The position numbers and the translations under genes were made by a program. DNA of 10,840 bases from contig JAPPKV010000093.1 in the NCBI GenBank assembly GCA_028819775.1, forward strand, positions 1-10,840, in the 5' to 3' direction. Origin of the DNA: Gammaproteobacteria bacterium. GTDB lineage: Bacteria; Pseudomonadota; Gammaproteobacteria; Pseudomonadales; Azotimanducaceae_A. Position 1 is the first letter of the stretch, and each line of letters begins with the position of its first letter. Under the pieces are notes generated by a model, which was given only the letters and a program-made list of their open reading frames with translations, was not told the origin of the DNA and ran no database searches. This document shows positions 1-6,060 of the stretch, piece by piece.

Positions 1-1220
1 CTGGTTTTGCCGACTGTGCCGACTATGTCCGGCAGACCCATGGCCCGGATTTCCTTGGTGCCATCAACGCATCGTCAGCGACTTGCCCCACTGATCTGAC
101 GCTACTCTCGAGCAGCCTTTACCAGTCGGAGGGCGAGACCGTCGCAGTGTTCTTCAGCGTCGACCATCGGTTGTCCGAACGCTGGCGGCTTGCGGGCGGG
201 CTACGGTGGACGGAAGACGAAAAGCTGCTCTTGACCCAACGGGCGGACATCATTGGAGATTTCATTGGCGGCGGCGTGCCGGTGGCATTCACGTTCGAGA
301 CGCCTCTTGCCGACCCACATAGCTGGGATGCGCTGATTGGTCATGTCAGTGCGTCGTACTCGCCATCGGAAAGCGTCCTGGCCTACGGGCGCGTATCGAC
401 CGGCTATCGGGCCGGGGGATTTCAGGGCATCGACGCGAGGGCGCTCGGGGACTACATCGAGGAGGAGGAGCTCGTCAACTACGAGCTTGGCCTGAAGGGG
501 CTCTTCCTTGAGAATCGGCTGCTATTGACGACCGGCGTGTTTCTCAACGACTACGACGGCTTTCAGCTCAACGGGTTCCAGCGAGCGCCCCCAGGCAGGG
601 AGGCTCTGGGACCCATTCCAGGCTGGCCGTTCCTCGAATACACGGCGAACATCGACGGTACGAGGGTCTGGGGATTCGAGGCTGAAGCCACCTTGTTGGC
701 AGGAGAGGCTTGGCGCTTGTCCGGCCACTACACCTATCTGGATTCCGAAATAGGAGATCACGAGTTCATCGTCTTCGGAGACCCGGAAGTTGCCAGCGAG
801 AGAGTGATTGTCGTGGTCCCCGGGTTCGGGGAGTTCCCTGTCGACGTGCCGGAGCCGACAGCGCTTGGCGGCAAGCAGCTACCGCAGCAGCCGAACCACA
901 AGGCTGCGCTGGTCGTGGAATACGAGGCGCCGATTGGCAATGCGGGGTCGTTGCATCTCTATACGTCGTTGAGCTACACCGGTGAGCGTTTTCCCAACGT
1001 CGCAAATGTCAAGCGACAAACGCTGGATCCCTACATGCGTTGGGATGCGCGCGCAAGCTGGCGACCGCAAGATGCGCGTTGGGAATGTGATGCTTTCGTG
1101 CAGAATCTGACGGATGAGATTGGCCTCCGGGAATTCAACCCTGCGATTAGGGTAAACCCGGCGATGGGACGCCTGACGGAACCCAGGCGGGTCGGGTTGT
1201 CAATCCGCTACCGACTCTGA
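1..1220 (+). CDS. TonB-dependent outer-membrane receptor, C-terminal part (5' end outside window)
   Basis: The reading frame is open from the left edge (first full codon at base 3) to the TGA at 1218-1220, giving about 405 residues of a protein that normally has 700-900. This is the C-terminal half of a 22-stranded beta barrel that imports siderophores, vitamins, sugars or peptides using TonB energy. Visible family signs are the barrel segment GLRWTEDEK, the motif NYELGLKG followed by a strand and FLNDYDGFQ, alternating aromatic/polar strands throughout, a segment VQNLTDE near the end and a final strand RVGLSIRYRL. The plug domain and TonB box lie outside the window, so the substrate cannot be read. 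The next gene starts 11 nt downstream on the same strand and encodes a periplasmic peptide-binding protein. That suggests an oligopeptide or peptide-like ligand, which is inference from context. An internal GTG at 147 is not the start. Confidence 0.92.
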   Translation, partial: GFADCADYVRQTHGPDFLGAINASSATCPTDLTLLSSSLYQSEGETVAVFFSVDHRLSERWRLAGGLRWTEDEKLLLTQRADIIGDFIGGGVPVAFTFETPLADPHSWDALIGHVSASYSPSESVLAYGRVSTGYRAGGFQGIDARALGDYIEEEELVNYELGLKGLFLENRLLLTTGVFLNDYDGFQLNGFQRAPPGREALGPIPGWPFLEYTANIDGTRVWGFEAEATLLAGEAWRLSGHYTYLDSEIGDHEFIVFGDPEVASERVIVVVPGFGEFPVDVPEPTALGGKQLPQQPNHKAALVVEYEAPIGNAGSLHLYTSLSYTGERFPNVANVKRQTLDPYMRWDARASWRPQDARWECDAFVQNLTDEIGLREFNPAIRVNPAMGRLTEPRRVGLSIRYRL

Positions 1221-1231
1221 CGGCAAGGACA

Positions 1232-3010
1232 TTGCGTCGACAGGCCGCGCTGGCGTGGGCGCTGTTGCTCTCGATCTCTGCGGCGACGTGCGACGTTGTC
1301 GAGGGCAGTAGCGAATACGCCCAAGCCATCACGTTTTTCGGTGTCGATGCCAAGTATCAGCCCGGCTTCGAGCACTTCGACTTCGTCAACCCGCACGCGC
1401 CAAAGGGCGGGGTGCTCATTCTGCCGACCCCTGCGGGGTTCGACACGCTGGCCCCGCTCTGGGGAATACAGACGCCGCCAATGGGTCTGGAGTGGACCTA
1501 CGACACGCTGGTGACGCCGCGGTATGGCGAGATGGGGACGTTCTACGGTCGGCTTGCCGAGGGTATTCGCATAGCAGCGGACCGACGTAGCCTCACCATG
1601 CGAATCCATCCGCATGCCCGCTGGCACGACGGTACGCCGATTGTCGCGGATGACGTTCGCTTCACCGTCAACGCGTACTCGGATAGCGCGCTGGGTCAGC
1701 TCCTGGGCTGGATTGATGCGGTCGAGGTCCGGGGTGAAATGGAAATCGCGTTCAGACTACGGGAGGATCTCAAACTCAGGAACATCCTCGTGCTGAGCTG
1801 GCTGCCGATCATGCCAGCGCATTACTGGCGTGACCGCGATGTGGGCGAGCCGACGATGGCGCCGCCCCTGGGAAGTGGTCCCTATCGGATAGTAGCGGCG
1901 GACGGCGGCCGTTTCGTTCACTACGCACGCGTTGCTGACTATTGGGGGCGGGATCTTCCGGTGAACCGCGGGTTCCACAATTTCGACGAGATCCGGGTCG
2001 ATGTCTACCGCGACGCGACCGTCGCGCGCGAAGCGTTCCGCAAGGGACTCTTTGATGTATGGATTGAACCCGACACAAGACACTGGGCAACTGGGTACGA
2101 CTTTCCGGCAAGGGATCGCGGCGAGATCGGGATGAAGGAATTTCTGCCGGGCGACGCGGATCAGGCAGGGATCAACCGGGCGGTCGTATTCAACCAGCGA
2201 CTGCCGCGCTTCAGAGACCAGCAGGTGCGTCGGGCGTTGTCGCTGGCGATGGACTTCGATTGGCTGAGTCGCGTCTTGCTCTTTGGTCTCCATGAGCGCG
2301 CCGAGAGCTACTTTGCGGGCATCCCGGGTATGCAGGCGCGCGGCAACCCGCAGGGCGCCGAACTTGCGCTGCTCGAGACCTTTCGCGAGCAACTGCCGGT
2401 GGAAGTGTTTAGTCGAGACCTTCCACTCGCCAACGGCGGGGAACTGCGCGACCGACTGGTAAAGGCGCGGTCGCTACTGCGGCAAGCCGGCTGGGTGGTC
2501 CGCGATGGCAAACTGGTGGACGACCGTGGTGAGCAATTCCGACTGCAGTTCCTTACGGCCTCCCTGGAAGATCAGCGAGTCTTGTTGCCCTATCTCGCCA
2601 GCCTCGAGACCCTCGGGATATCCTGTGACCTTCGCGTCGTCGACGCGGCGCCATATGCCAATCTTCGAAGAGACTACGACTACGATGCCCTGCTAATCGA
2701 CATCGATTTCCCGGTCCCGCCCGCGGCATTCCTTCGCGGTTCGTTCCACTCGACAGCACCGGCCCCCGGCAATCCCGCCGGCATTGACGATCCCATCGTC
2801 GATGCACTGATCGGCCTGGCAGAGGCTTCGCGAACGTTGCCTGAGATGTCGGCCGCCGTGCGTGCCCTAGACCGCGTACTTCTGCAGGGCTCCCACATGG
2901 TTCTACTTGATGCGAACGAGCCCGTTCGTCTGGTTTACTGGAACAGGTTCGGGTTGCCCGACTGGCAGGCGATGGTGCTCTTTCCGAGCGCGTGGTGGTA
3001 TGAGCCGTAG
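1232..3010 (+). CDS. YejA-like extracellular solute-binding protein, family 5 (peptide ABC transporter)
   Basis: This is a 592-residue periplasmic binding protein of the SBP_bac_5 family, close in length to E. coli YejA (about 604). The YejA subgroup delivers oligopeptides and peptide-like antibiotics such as microcin C to a YejBEF permease. Seen here: an N-terminal signal peptide (RR, then the hydrophobic run AWALLLSISAA, residues 2-19), the mature start AITFFGVDAKY...FDFVNPHAPKGG (about residues 32-60), which is a YejA signature, and a central block AVVFNQRLPRFRDQQVRRAL...MDFDWL (about 314-345), also typical. A TTG start at 1232 is chosen because it keeps the signal peptide; AAGGA at 1225-1229 lies only 2 nt before it, which is close. 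ATC before Cys20 is not a good lipobox, so a soluble periplasmic protein is more likely than a lipoprotein. It probably shares a transcript with the receptor. No yejB, yejE or yejF follows: a convergent antitoxin gene begins 20 nt downstream. Confidence 0.9.
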   Translation: MRRQAALAWALLLSISAATCDVVEGSSEYAQAITFFGVDAKYQPGFEHFDFVNPHAPKGGVLILPTPAGFDTLAPLWGIQTPPMGLEWTYDTLVTPRYGEMGTFYGRLAEGIRIAADRRSLTMRIHPHARWHDGTPIVADDVRFTVNAYSDSALGQLLGWIDAVEVRGEMEIAFRLREDLKLRNILVLSWLPIMPAHYWRDRDVGEPTMAPPLGSGPYRIVAADGGRFVHYARVADYWGRDLPVNRGFHNFDEIRVDVYRDATVAREAFRKGLFDVWIEPDTRHWATGYDFPARDRGEIGMKEFLPGDADQAGINRAVVFNQRLPRFRDQQVRRALSLAMDFDWLSRVLLFGLHERAESYFAGIPGMQARGNPQGAELALLETFREQLPVEVFSRDLPLANGGELRDRLVKARSLLRQAGWVVRDGKLVDDRGEQFRLQFLTASLEDQRVLLPYLASLETLGISCDLRVVDAAPYANLRRDYDYDALLIDIDFPVPPAAFLRGSFHSTAPAPGNPAGIDDPIVDALIGLAEASRTLPEMSAAVRALDRVLLQGSHMVLLDANEPVRLVYWNRFGLPDWQAMVLFPSAWWYEP

Positions 3011-3029
3011 CCCTTGTGCCATTCCGCAA

Positions 3030-3278
3030 TTACCGTGTGCCCGGATCACCGTATATGAGGCCCCGAAGTTCAGGCCAGGAAAGGCTGGCGAGGGGATCGG
3101 TGGCTGCGGCGTTGCCAACCCGGCAATCGGGGAGCCGGTACGGCGATCTCTGCCCAGCGGTTGGGAGAACGAAGCGCAACCCATCCTCCACGAAGGCTCG
3201 CAAGGGTCGCCCCGTTTCCTTGGCGTGACGCTTGGCACGCACAAGCAATTCGTCATCGATGTCGACTGTGGTCTTCAT
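3030..3278 (-). CDS. VapB-type antitoxin, orphan copy 1
   Basis: This 82-residue protein resembles the VapB family with the N-terminal motif MKTTVDIDDELL followed by RAKRHAKETG, a ribbon-helix-helix DNA-binding start. The C-terminal tail PYRLPDCRVG...LSWPELRGLIYGD is the usual toxin-binding end of this subgroup. In a complete operon a PIN-domain ribonuclease follows directly. Here the stop lies 20 nt from the 3' end of the convergent yejA-like gene, and downstream frames on this strand are only antisense to that gene, so the toxin is absent. The start is ATG at 3278, with GGAG about 9 nt upstream. A close paralog (61 of the first 79 residues identical) lies at 5865. The gene may be a free-standing antitoxin or autorepressor, or a remnant of a lost vapBC pair. 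Family assignment is firm; function without a toxin is unknown. Confidence 0.82.
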   Translation of the reverse strand: MKTTVDIDDELLVRAKRHAKETGRPLRAFVEDGLRFVLPTAGQRSPYRLPDCRVGNAAATDPLASLSWPELRGLIYGDPGTR

Positions 3279-3283
3279 GCACC

Positions 3284-3308
3284 GTTACTCCATCCATGCT
3301 TAGGGTAA
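3284..3308. promoter_or_regulatory. Possible vapB-1 operator (imperfect inverted repeat)
   Basis: TTACTC (3285-3290) and GGGTAA (3303-3308) form an inverted repeat with one mismatch, just upstream of the vapB-1 start. The GTTACT core and its distance from the ATG match the stronger palindrome upstream of vapB-2 (5872-5902), so it may be a weaker version of the same autoregulatory site. Confidence 0.3.
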
Positions 3309-3377
3309 TGCAATTTCCATGCATGACTGGAGTTGGCCCCCGCCGCCGTGTCACCCATCTGCGGCGCGGGGAGTTGC

Positions 3378-3406
3378 TTGCCCTAGAAAGCCCAGAAGAC
3401 TAGACT
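3378..3406 (+). promoter_or_regulatory. Candidate promoter of the phd-vapC pair
   Basis: TTGCCC (3378-3383) and TAGACT (3401-3406) are separated by 17 nt, and each matches four of six sigma-70 consensus bases. The start of transcription would fall about 25 nt before the TTG start at 3437. The -10 region overlaps two ACTAG words (3399-3403 and 3413-3417), which could be operator half-sites for the Phd-type antitoxin. This is pattern reading only. Confidence 0.28.
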
Positions 3407-3436
3407 AAGTGAACTAGGTTCGATTGAGATAGAGAA

Positions 3437-3682
3437 TTGCGTACCGTCAACATGCACGAGGCCAAGACGCACCTTTCGCGCCTGGTCAGGGATGCCGCGG
3501 CGGGGGAGCCGTTCGTCATCGCGCGCGCGGGCAAGCCGCTCGTCAAGGTGATTGCGGTGGATGCACCGGATGCGGGCCGTTCAAGCCGGTTGGGTTTTCT
3601 CGCCGGTCGGATCGCCGTGCCCGATGACTTCGACCGCATGGGCGAGTCCGAAATCGAGGGCATGTTCGCTGGCGAGCCGTGA
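3437..3682 (+). CDS. Phd/YefM-family antitoxin
   Basis: This 81-residue antitoxin has the hallmark Phd N-terminus TVNMHEAKTHLSRLV (residues 3-17), then AAGEPFVIARAGKPLVKVIA (about 21-40), which forms the DNA-binding and dimerisation fold that represses its own promoter. The C-terminal tail (about 41-81, including GRIAVPDDFDRM) is the flexible part that wraps and blocks the toxin. The TTG at 3437 is preferred over the ATG at 3452 because family members carry the strand residues (RTVN) before MHEAK. It overlaps the toxin gene by 4 nt (GTGA), indicating translational coupling. The GRIAVPDDFD tail is typical of Phd partners of PIN-domain toxins, which agrees with the next gene. Confidence 0.92.
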   Translation: MRTVNMHEAKTHLSRLVRDAAAGEPFVIARAGKPLVKVIAVDAPDAGRSSRLGFLAGRIAVPDDFDRMGESEIEGMFAGEP

Positions 3683-4065
3683 AGCTCCTACTCGACACCC
3701 ATCTCTTGCTGTGGGCGGCCGGTATGCCGGAGCGGCTGCCCGCCCGGGCGCGCACCATGATCGAGCGTTTCGACGCGGAGCCGATGGTCAGTGCAGCATC
3801 CCTGTGGGAAGTGGCGATCAAAGCCGGCCTCGGGCGCGAAGACTTTCAGGTGGATGCGGCATTGCTGCGCCGGGGATTGCTCGAGCACGGCTACGCCGAG
3901 TTGCCCATTAGCGGCGCCCACGCGACCGCGCTAGCCCGCCTTCCCCCCATCCACAAGGATCCGTTCGACCGCATCCTCGTCGCCCAGGCACAAGTCGAGG
4001 GGATCACCCTCCTGACCACGGACGCCGTCGTTGCCCGGTATCCGGGACCCATCGTGGGACTATAG
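3679..4065 (+). CDS. PIN-domain toxin (VapC-type ribonuclease)
   Basis: This 128-residue PIN-domain protein is the usual length for a VapC toxin, a Mg2+-dependent endoribonuclease that cuts tRNA or rRNA when freed from its antitoxin. The acidic active-site residues are all visible: Asp6 in LLLDTHLLLW, Glu44 in SLWEVAIK, Asp97 in DPFDRILVAQA, and Asp115 in LLTTDAVV. The intact catalytic set and full length suggest a working toxin. The start is GTG at 3679, overlapping the antitoxin stop (GTGA). The subgroup, with LDTHxLLW and KDPFDR, normally pairs with Phd-type antitoxins, as here. The gene ends 62 nt from the convergent nucleotidyltransferase gene, and I see no clear terminator hairpin in that gap. 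Confidence 0.93.
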   Translation: MKLLLDTHLLLWAAGMPERLPARARTMIERFDAEPMVSAASLWEVAIKAGLGREDFQVDAALLRRGLLEHGYAELPISGAHATALARLPPIHKDPFDRILVAQAQVEGITLLTTDAVVARYPGPIVGL

Positions 4066-4127
4066 GCACCGTCGAGGCGCACCTTAACGCCGCCAAGACG
4101 CTGCCGACCATCTCGATAGCGAGTCCG

Positions 4128-4970
4128 TCAATGCCCTTGGGCGTCGCCCTTTCCCTCGGCGGTCGAGGCGCGCTCTTGGGTCTGCGGTTGGGATCGCGTC
4201 GGATCGTTCCGCTCGTTCTGACCCTGGCGTAGTTGGCGTAGTCCGGTGAGTTCTTTCCCTACGAGTTGGCCCTTCAGTGCCAAACGCATGAACCGGACAA
4301 GCACAGCGGGTTGGGCCACCAATGCTGGATAGGACGCATCGGCGATGTCGCGCCCTGCGCGTTCGTGGATATGCTGGTGCTCGGCGTCGTAGCGAAGCAT
4401 GGCTAGTTCGTCGTCGAGCAGGTGGGCGAAGGCGGCGCGTGTGGCAACAGGGTCTTCAACATGGGCCACTACCACGTCGTATATGTCGCGGGAGAGGTAG
4501 TCCTGCGAGTGGAGCATCCTAGACCGGAGCTTCTTCAGAATGGCGTCGGCGGAAGGTTCGACCGCGACGCGATGACCTTGGGCCACGACGTACTCGTGGG
4601 GTGGTCCGGTGATGTTGTAGGGAACAGACTGGTACAGGGATACAGGGGTATCTGCTGTATCCCATGAAGCGCCAGTCGGGCGAACGACGGTCAAGGATAT
4701 GTCGCCACGATCTGCGAGTGTTTTCAGTGCGTGGAGCAACGCGGGTAGCGGCGATTGGGGGCGTAGCAATAGGCGCTCGTCGAAGAACAAGTCGATGTCC
4801 GTGCTATGCCTGTGGTGCCATTTGGCGGCGAGACCCGTCCCTCCGCCGAGCCATACGGCGCCAAGGTCTATGTGTGGACTGAGATGGTGCAATGTGCGTC
4901 CCAGCACGTCCGATAGACCGAGCGGGAGGGCGAGCGCGGTGGTCCTCGGAGCAGGTTCTGAGGGCGTCAT
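4128..4970 (-). CDS. AbiEii/AbiGii-type nucleotidyltransferase toxin
   Basis: This 280-residue protein belongs to the AbiEii-like family. Such toxins act as nucleotidyltransferases in type IV toxin-antitoxin and abortive-infection systems; relatives modify tRNA acceptor ends. Seen motifs are the nucleotide-binding WLGGGTGLAAK (residues 40-50), the metal-binding pair Asp58-x-Asp60 in STDIDLFFDE, and the helical block ILKKLRSRML...SRDIYDVVVAH (about 144-170) with conserved Lys147 and Asp162. The ATG at 4970 is chosen over one at 5048 because it overlaps the upstream stop codon as TGATG and removes an unlike N-terminal extension. The last 30 residues are a polar, Gln/Arg-rich tail. The upstream partner is an unrecognised 140-residue protein, not the usual winged-helix AbiEi. 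Confidence 0.85.
   Translation of the reverse strand: MTPSEPAPRTTALALPLGLSDVLGRTLHHLSPHIDLGAVWLGGGTGLAAKWHHRHSTDIDLFFDERLLLRPQSPLPALLHALKTLADRGDISLTVVRPTGASWDTADTPVSLYQSVPYNITGPPHEYVVAQGHRVAVEPSADAILKKLRSRMLHSQDYLSRDIYDVVVAHVEDPVATRAAFAHLLDDELAMLRYDAEHQHIHERAGRDIADASYPALVAQPAVLVRFMRLALKGQLVGKELTGLRQLRQGQNERNDPTRSQPQTQERASTAEGKGDAQGH
4637..4663. repeat. Perfect 9-bp inverted repeat inside the nucleotidyltransferase gene
   Basis: GGGATACAG (4637-4645) and CTGTATCCC (4655-4663) are exact reverse complements with a 9-nt spacer that contains another GTATC word. It lies within coding sequence (around residues 103-111 of the AbiEii-like protein) and may be incidental, or may fold in the mRNA. Confidence 0.5.
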
Positions 4971-5392
4971 CAACCCATCCAACCCGAATCCCAAGTGCGA
5001 TGGTGGTCGAGGGTGCTTTCGTACCGCGGAACGTGGCAGTTCATCCACTCGCAGAGCAGAGGTTGGGTGATGCGAGCGGCGATCATGGTACGAGCCAGCT
5101 CGTACCTGGTTATTCCACCATAGACTTGGAACATGCGGGCATCGAAGGGATCGAACGACTGGAGCAACTCTCTGAAATAACCCCGCTCGACGTCATCGAA
5201 ATCCCCCTTGCGGATGGTGTCCCGGATTTGAAAGGGATCCGGTTTGTGGAGATGACCAGCCATTCGGGGGGCGGTGAGGCCGCGTATTTTGGCAGGCACC
5301 AGCGGCTCTCGCTGGTGGAGCGCCGGGATGTCGAAGTTGGCGAGCGCCAACACCTTTCGAGGTAGTCGCCAGGAGTAGTAGTCGGGCACCAT
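4970..5392 (-). CDS. Unrecognised 140-residue protein, candidate antitoxin of the downstream nucleotidyltransferase
   Basis: I do not recognise this family. The frame starts at ATG 5392 (a GTG follows at once) and its TGA shares a TGATG junction with the nucleotidyltransferase start. That is the coupling expected of an antitoxin-toxin pair. The product is mixed alpha/beta and soluble, with no signal peptide or membrane segment. It has a run LALANFDIPALHQREPLVPA (residues 16-35), a likely helical centre IRDTIRKGDFDDVERGYFR (56-74), then ELLQSFDPFDARMF, and a Trp/His-rich end. Codon third positions are GC-rich, unlike in the overlapping frame that continues from vapB-2. No Shine-Dalgarno is obvious and the region just upstream is a junction with an ABC fragment, so the true N-terminus may be lost or frameshifted. 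A stretch MANRHPDSLIRVALFHSPHY read from 5481 in another frame looks protein-like and could be part of it. Confidence 0.6.
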   Translation of the reverse strand: MVPDYYSWRLPRKVLALANFDIPALHQREPLVPAKIRGLTAPRMAGHLHKPDPFQIRDTIRKGDFDDVERGYFRELLQSFDPFDARMFQVYGGITRYELARTMIAARITQPLLCEWMNCHVPRYESTLDHHRTWDSGWMG

Positions 5393-5865
5393 GATCGAGG
5401 GCCACTGTTCCCGACCACAAAGTAATGCGGGCTGTGGAACAGCGCAACTCGAATCAGGGAATCAGGATGTCGATTTGCCATTGCGAGCCGGCTTTCTGCG
5501 CATCGATTCGGGCGTCCGATTCTCGAACCGTTGGCTCTTCGATGGCGTTGGTGGTCGCCGTGCCGGAGGCGGGCTGGCCTGCTGGATGCGACGCACGAAG
5601 GCGGACAACGGGATGGTGACCAGGAGCGCGGATCACCGTAGATGAGGTCACGCAATTCAGGCCAAGAAAGGCTGGCGAGGGGATCGGTCCCTGCGGCATC
5701 GCCAGCCCGGCAATCGGCGAGCCGGTAGGGTTGCCTCTCGCCAGCGGACGCGAGAGCCAGCCGCAACCCCTCTTCCACCAAGGCGCGTAAGGATCGCCCC
5801 GTCGCCTTGGCGTGACGCTTGGCACGCGCTAACAGTTCATCGTGGATGTCGATTGTGGTCTTCAT
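5110..5865 (-). CDS. VapB-type antitoxin, orphan copy 2, running on into unrelated sequence
   Basis: The first 79 residues (5865-5629) are a VapB-like antitoxin, 77% identical to the copy at 3278: MKTTIDIHDELLARAKRHAK, then PYRLADCRAG and LSWPELRDLIYGDP. After the GDP codons there is no stop. The frame continues for about 170 codons to 5110 through an ABC-transporter fragment read out of frame and through the 140-residue gene in a different frame. That extension is rich in Ser/Arg/Pro and does not look like a natural domain. I interpret the antitoxin domain as intact but its natural 3' end, and any PIN toxin, as replaced by a rearrangement with a junction near 5627. If translated it would give a 251-residue fusion. 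The start is ATG 5865, matching copy 1; a longer frame from 5949 has no family support. A strong palindrome lies 7 nt upstream. Confidence 0.6.
   Translation of the reverse strand: MKTTIDIHDELLARAKRHAKATGRSLRALVEEGLRLALASAGERQPYRLADCRAGDAAGTDPLASLSWPELRDLIYGDPRSWSPSRCPPSCVASSRPARLRHGDHQRHRRANGSRIGRPNRCAESRLAMANRHPDSLIRVALFHSPHYFVVGNSGPRSWCPTTTPGDYLERCWRSPTSTSRRSTSESRWCLPKYAASPPPEWLVISTNRIPFKSGTPSARGISMTSSGVISESCSSRSIPSMPACSKSMVE
5535..5626 (-). pseudogene. Fragment of an ABC exporter transmembrane domain (TM4 to second intracellular loop)
   Basis: Read on the minus strand from 5626, one frame gives LLVTIPLSAFVRRIQQAS, and after a 1-nt slip ASGTATTNAIEE. This is the end of transmembrane helix 4 and the intracellular coupling region of an ABC exporter, where the pattern of a hydrophobic helix, RRIQQAS and AIEESMS is expected before a stretch like IRVVKAF. 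The piece has no start, no nucleotide-binding domain and a 1-nt indel, so it is a remnant. It abuts vapB-2 directly and resembles the loop fragment at 8104-8161 in the broken ABC gene. Confidence 0.6.
5540..5596. repeat. Direct repeat copy A (ABC loop fragment)
   Basis: These 57 bases match 8104-8161 in the same orientation in 54 of 58 aligned columns (three substitutions and a 1-nt gap). Because copy B is in ABC gene 2, the repeat is most simply a duplicated or translocated piece of ABC coding sequence. The two copies flank vapB-2, the abiE pair and the 3' end of ABC gene 2. Confidence 0.8.
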
Positions 5866-5871
5866 GGCATC

Positions 5872-5902
5872 GTTACTACCCCTACGCCATAGGTGTGGTA
5901 AC
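5872..5902. promoter_or_regulatory. 31-bp imperfect palindrome, probable vapB-2 operator
   Basis: The arms are GTTACTACCCCTACG (5872-5886) and CATAGGTGTGGTAAC (5888-5902). They pair at 12 of 15 positions around a single central base. The site starts 7 nt upstream of the vapB-2 ATG, overlaps its likely ribosome-binding site (GGGG), and lies in the divergent region shared with abiEi. VapB antitoxins dimerise through ribbon-helix-helix domains and usually bind such palindromes to repress their own operon. The GTTACT core recurs at the same distance before vapB-1. Confidence 0.55.
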
Positions 5903-6060
5903 AATACCCATCTGTGGGCTGGTTGGCCCGACCTCAGCGTCACCCCCATCAGGTGCTGGGTGTTTCGTGTATTGAAGGCCGCTATTCATCTAGAACGTGA
6001 ATATCGCGCTTTCCAAAGCAATCGTCTATCATCGTGAGCGATTCGCGCCAAGCATGAGCT

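Noticed and set aside
1283..1295. Lipoprotein signal (lipobox) in the yejA-like protein at Cys20
   Set aside because: The residues before Cys are Ala-Ala-Thr. The -1 position and lack of a -3 Leu do not fit a lipobox well.
1757..2392. 211-codon minus-strand frame inside the yejA-like gene
   Set aside because: It is antisense to a gene with clear family motifs and carries no recognisable domain.
2553..3029. Minus-strand frame directly after vapB-1 as its missing toxin
   Set aside because: It lies wholly antisense to the yejA-like gene, is Arg/Ser-rich and lacks any PIN acidic motif.
2907..3308. Plus-strand frame of 133 codons covering the vapB-1 region
   Set aside because: It is antisense to the conserved antitoxin and overlaps the end of the yejA-like gene out of frame.
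4892..5365. 157-codon plus-strand frame opposite the unknown 140-residue gene
   Set aside because: Parts look protein-like, but the minus-strand frame has the TGATG coupling to the nucleotidyltransferase gene and better third-position GC, so this is treated as its shadow.
5110..5949. A single genuine 279-residue protein starting at 5949
   Set aside because: Only the 79 residues from 5865 have family support. The N-terminal 28 residues cross the palindrome, and the C-terminal run-on is low-complexity Ser/Arg/Pro in the wrong frame.
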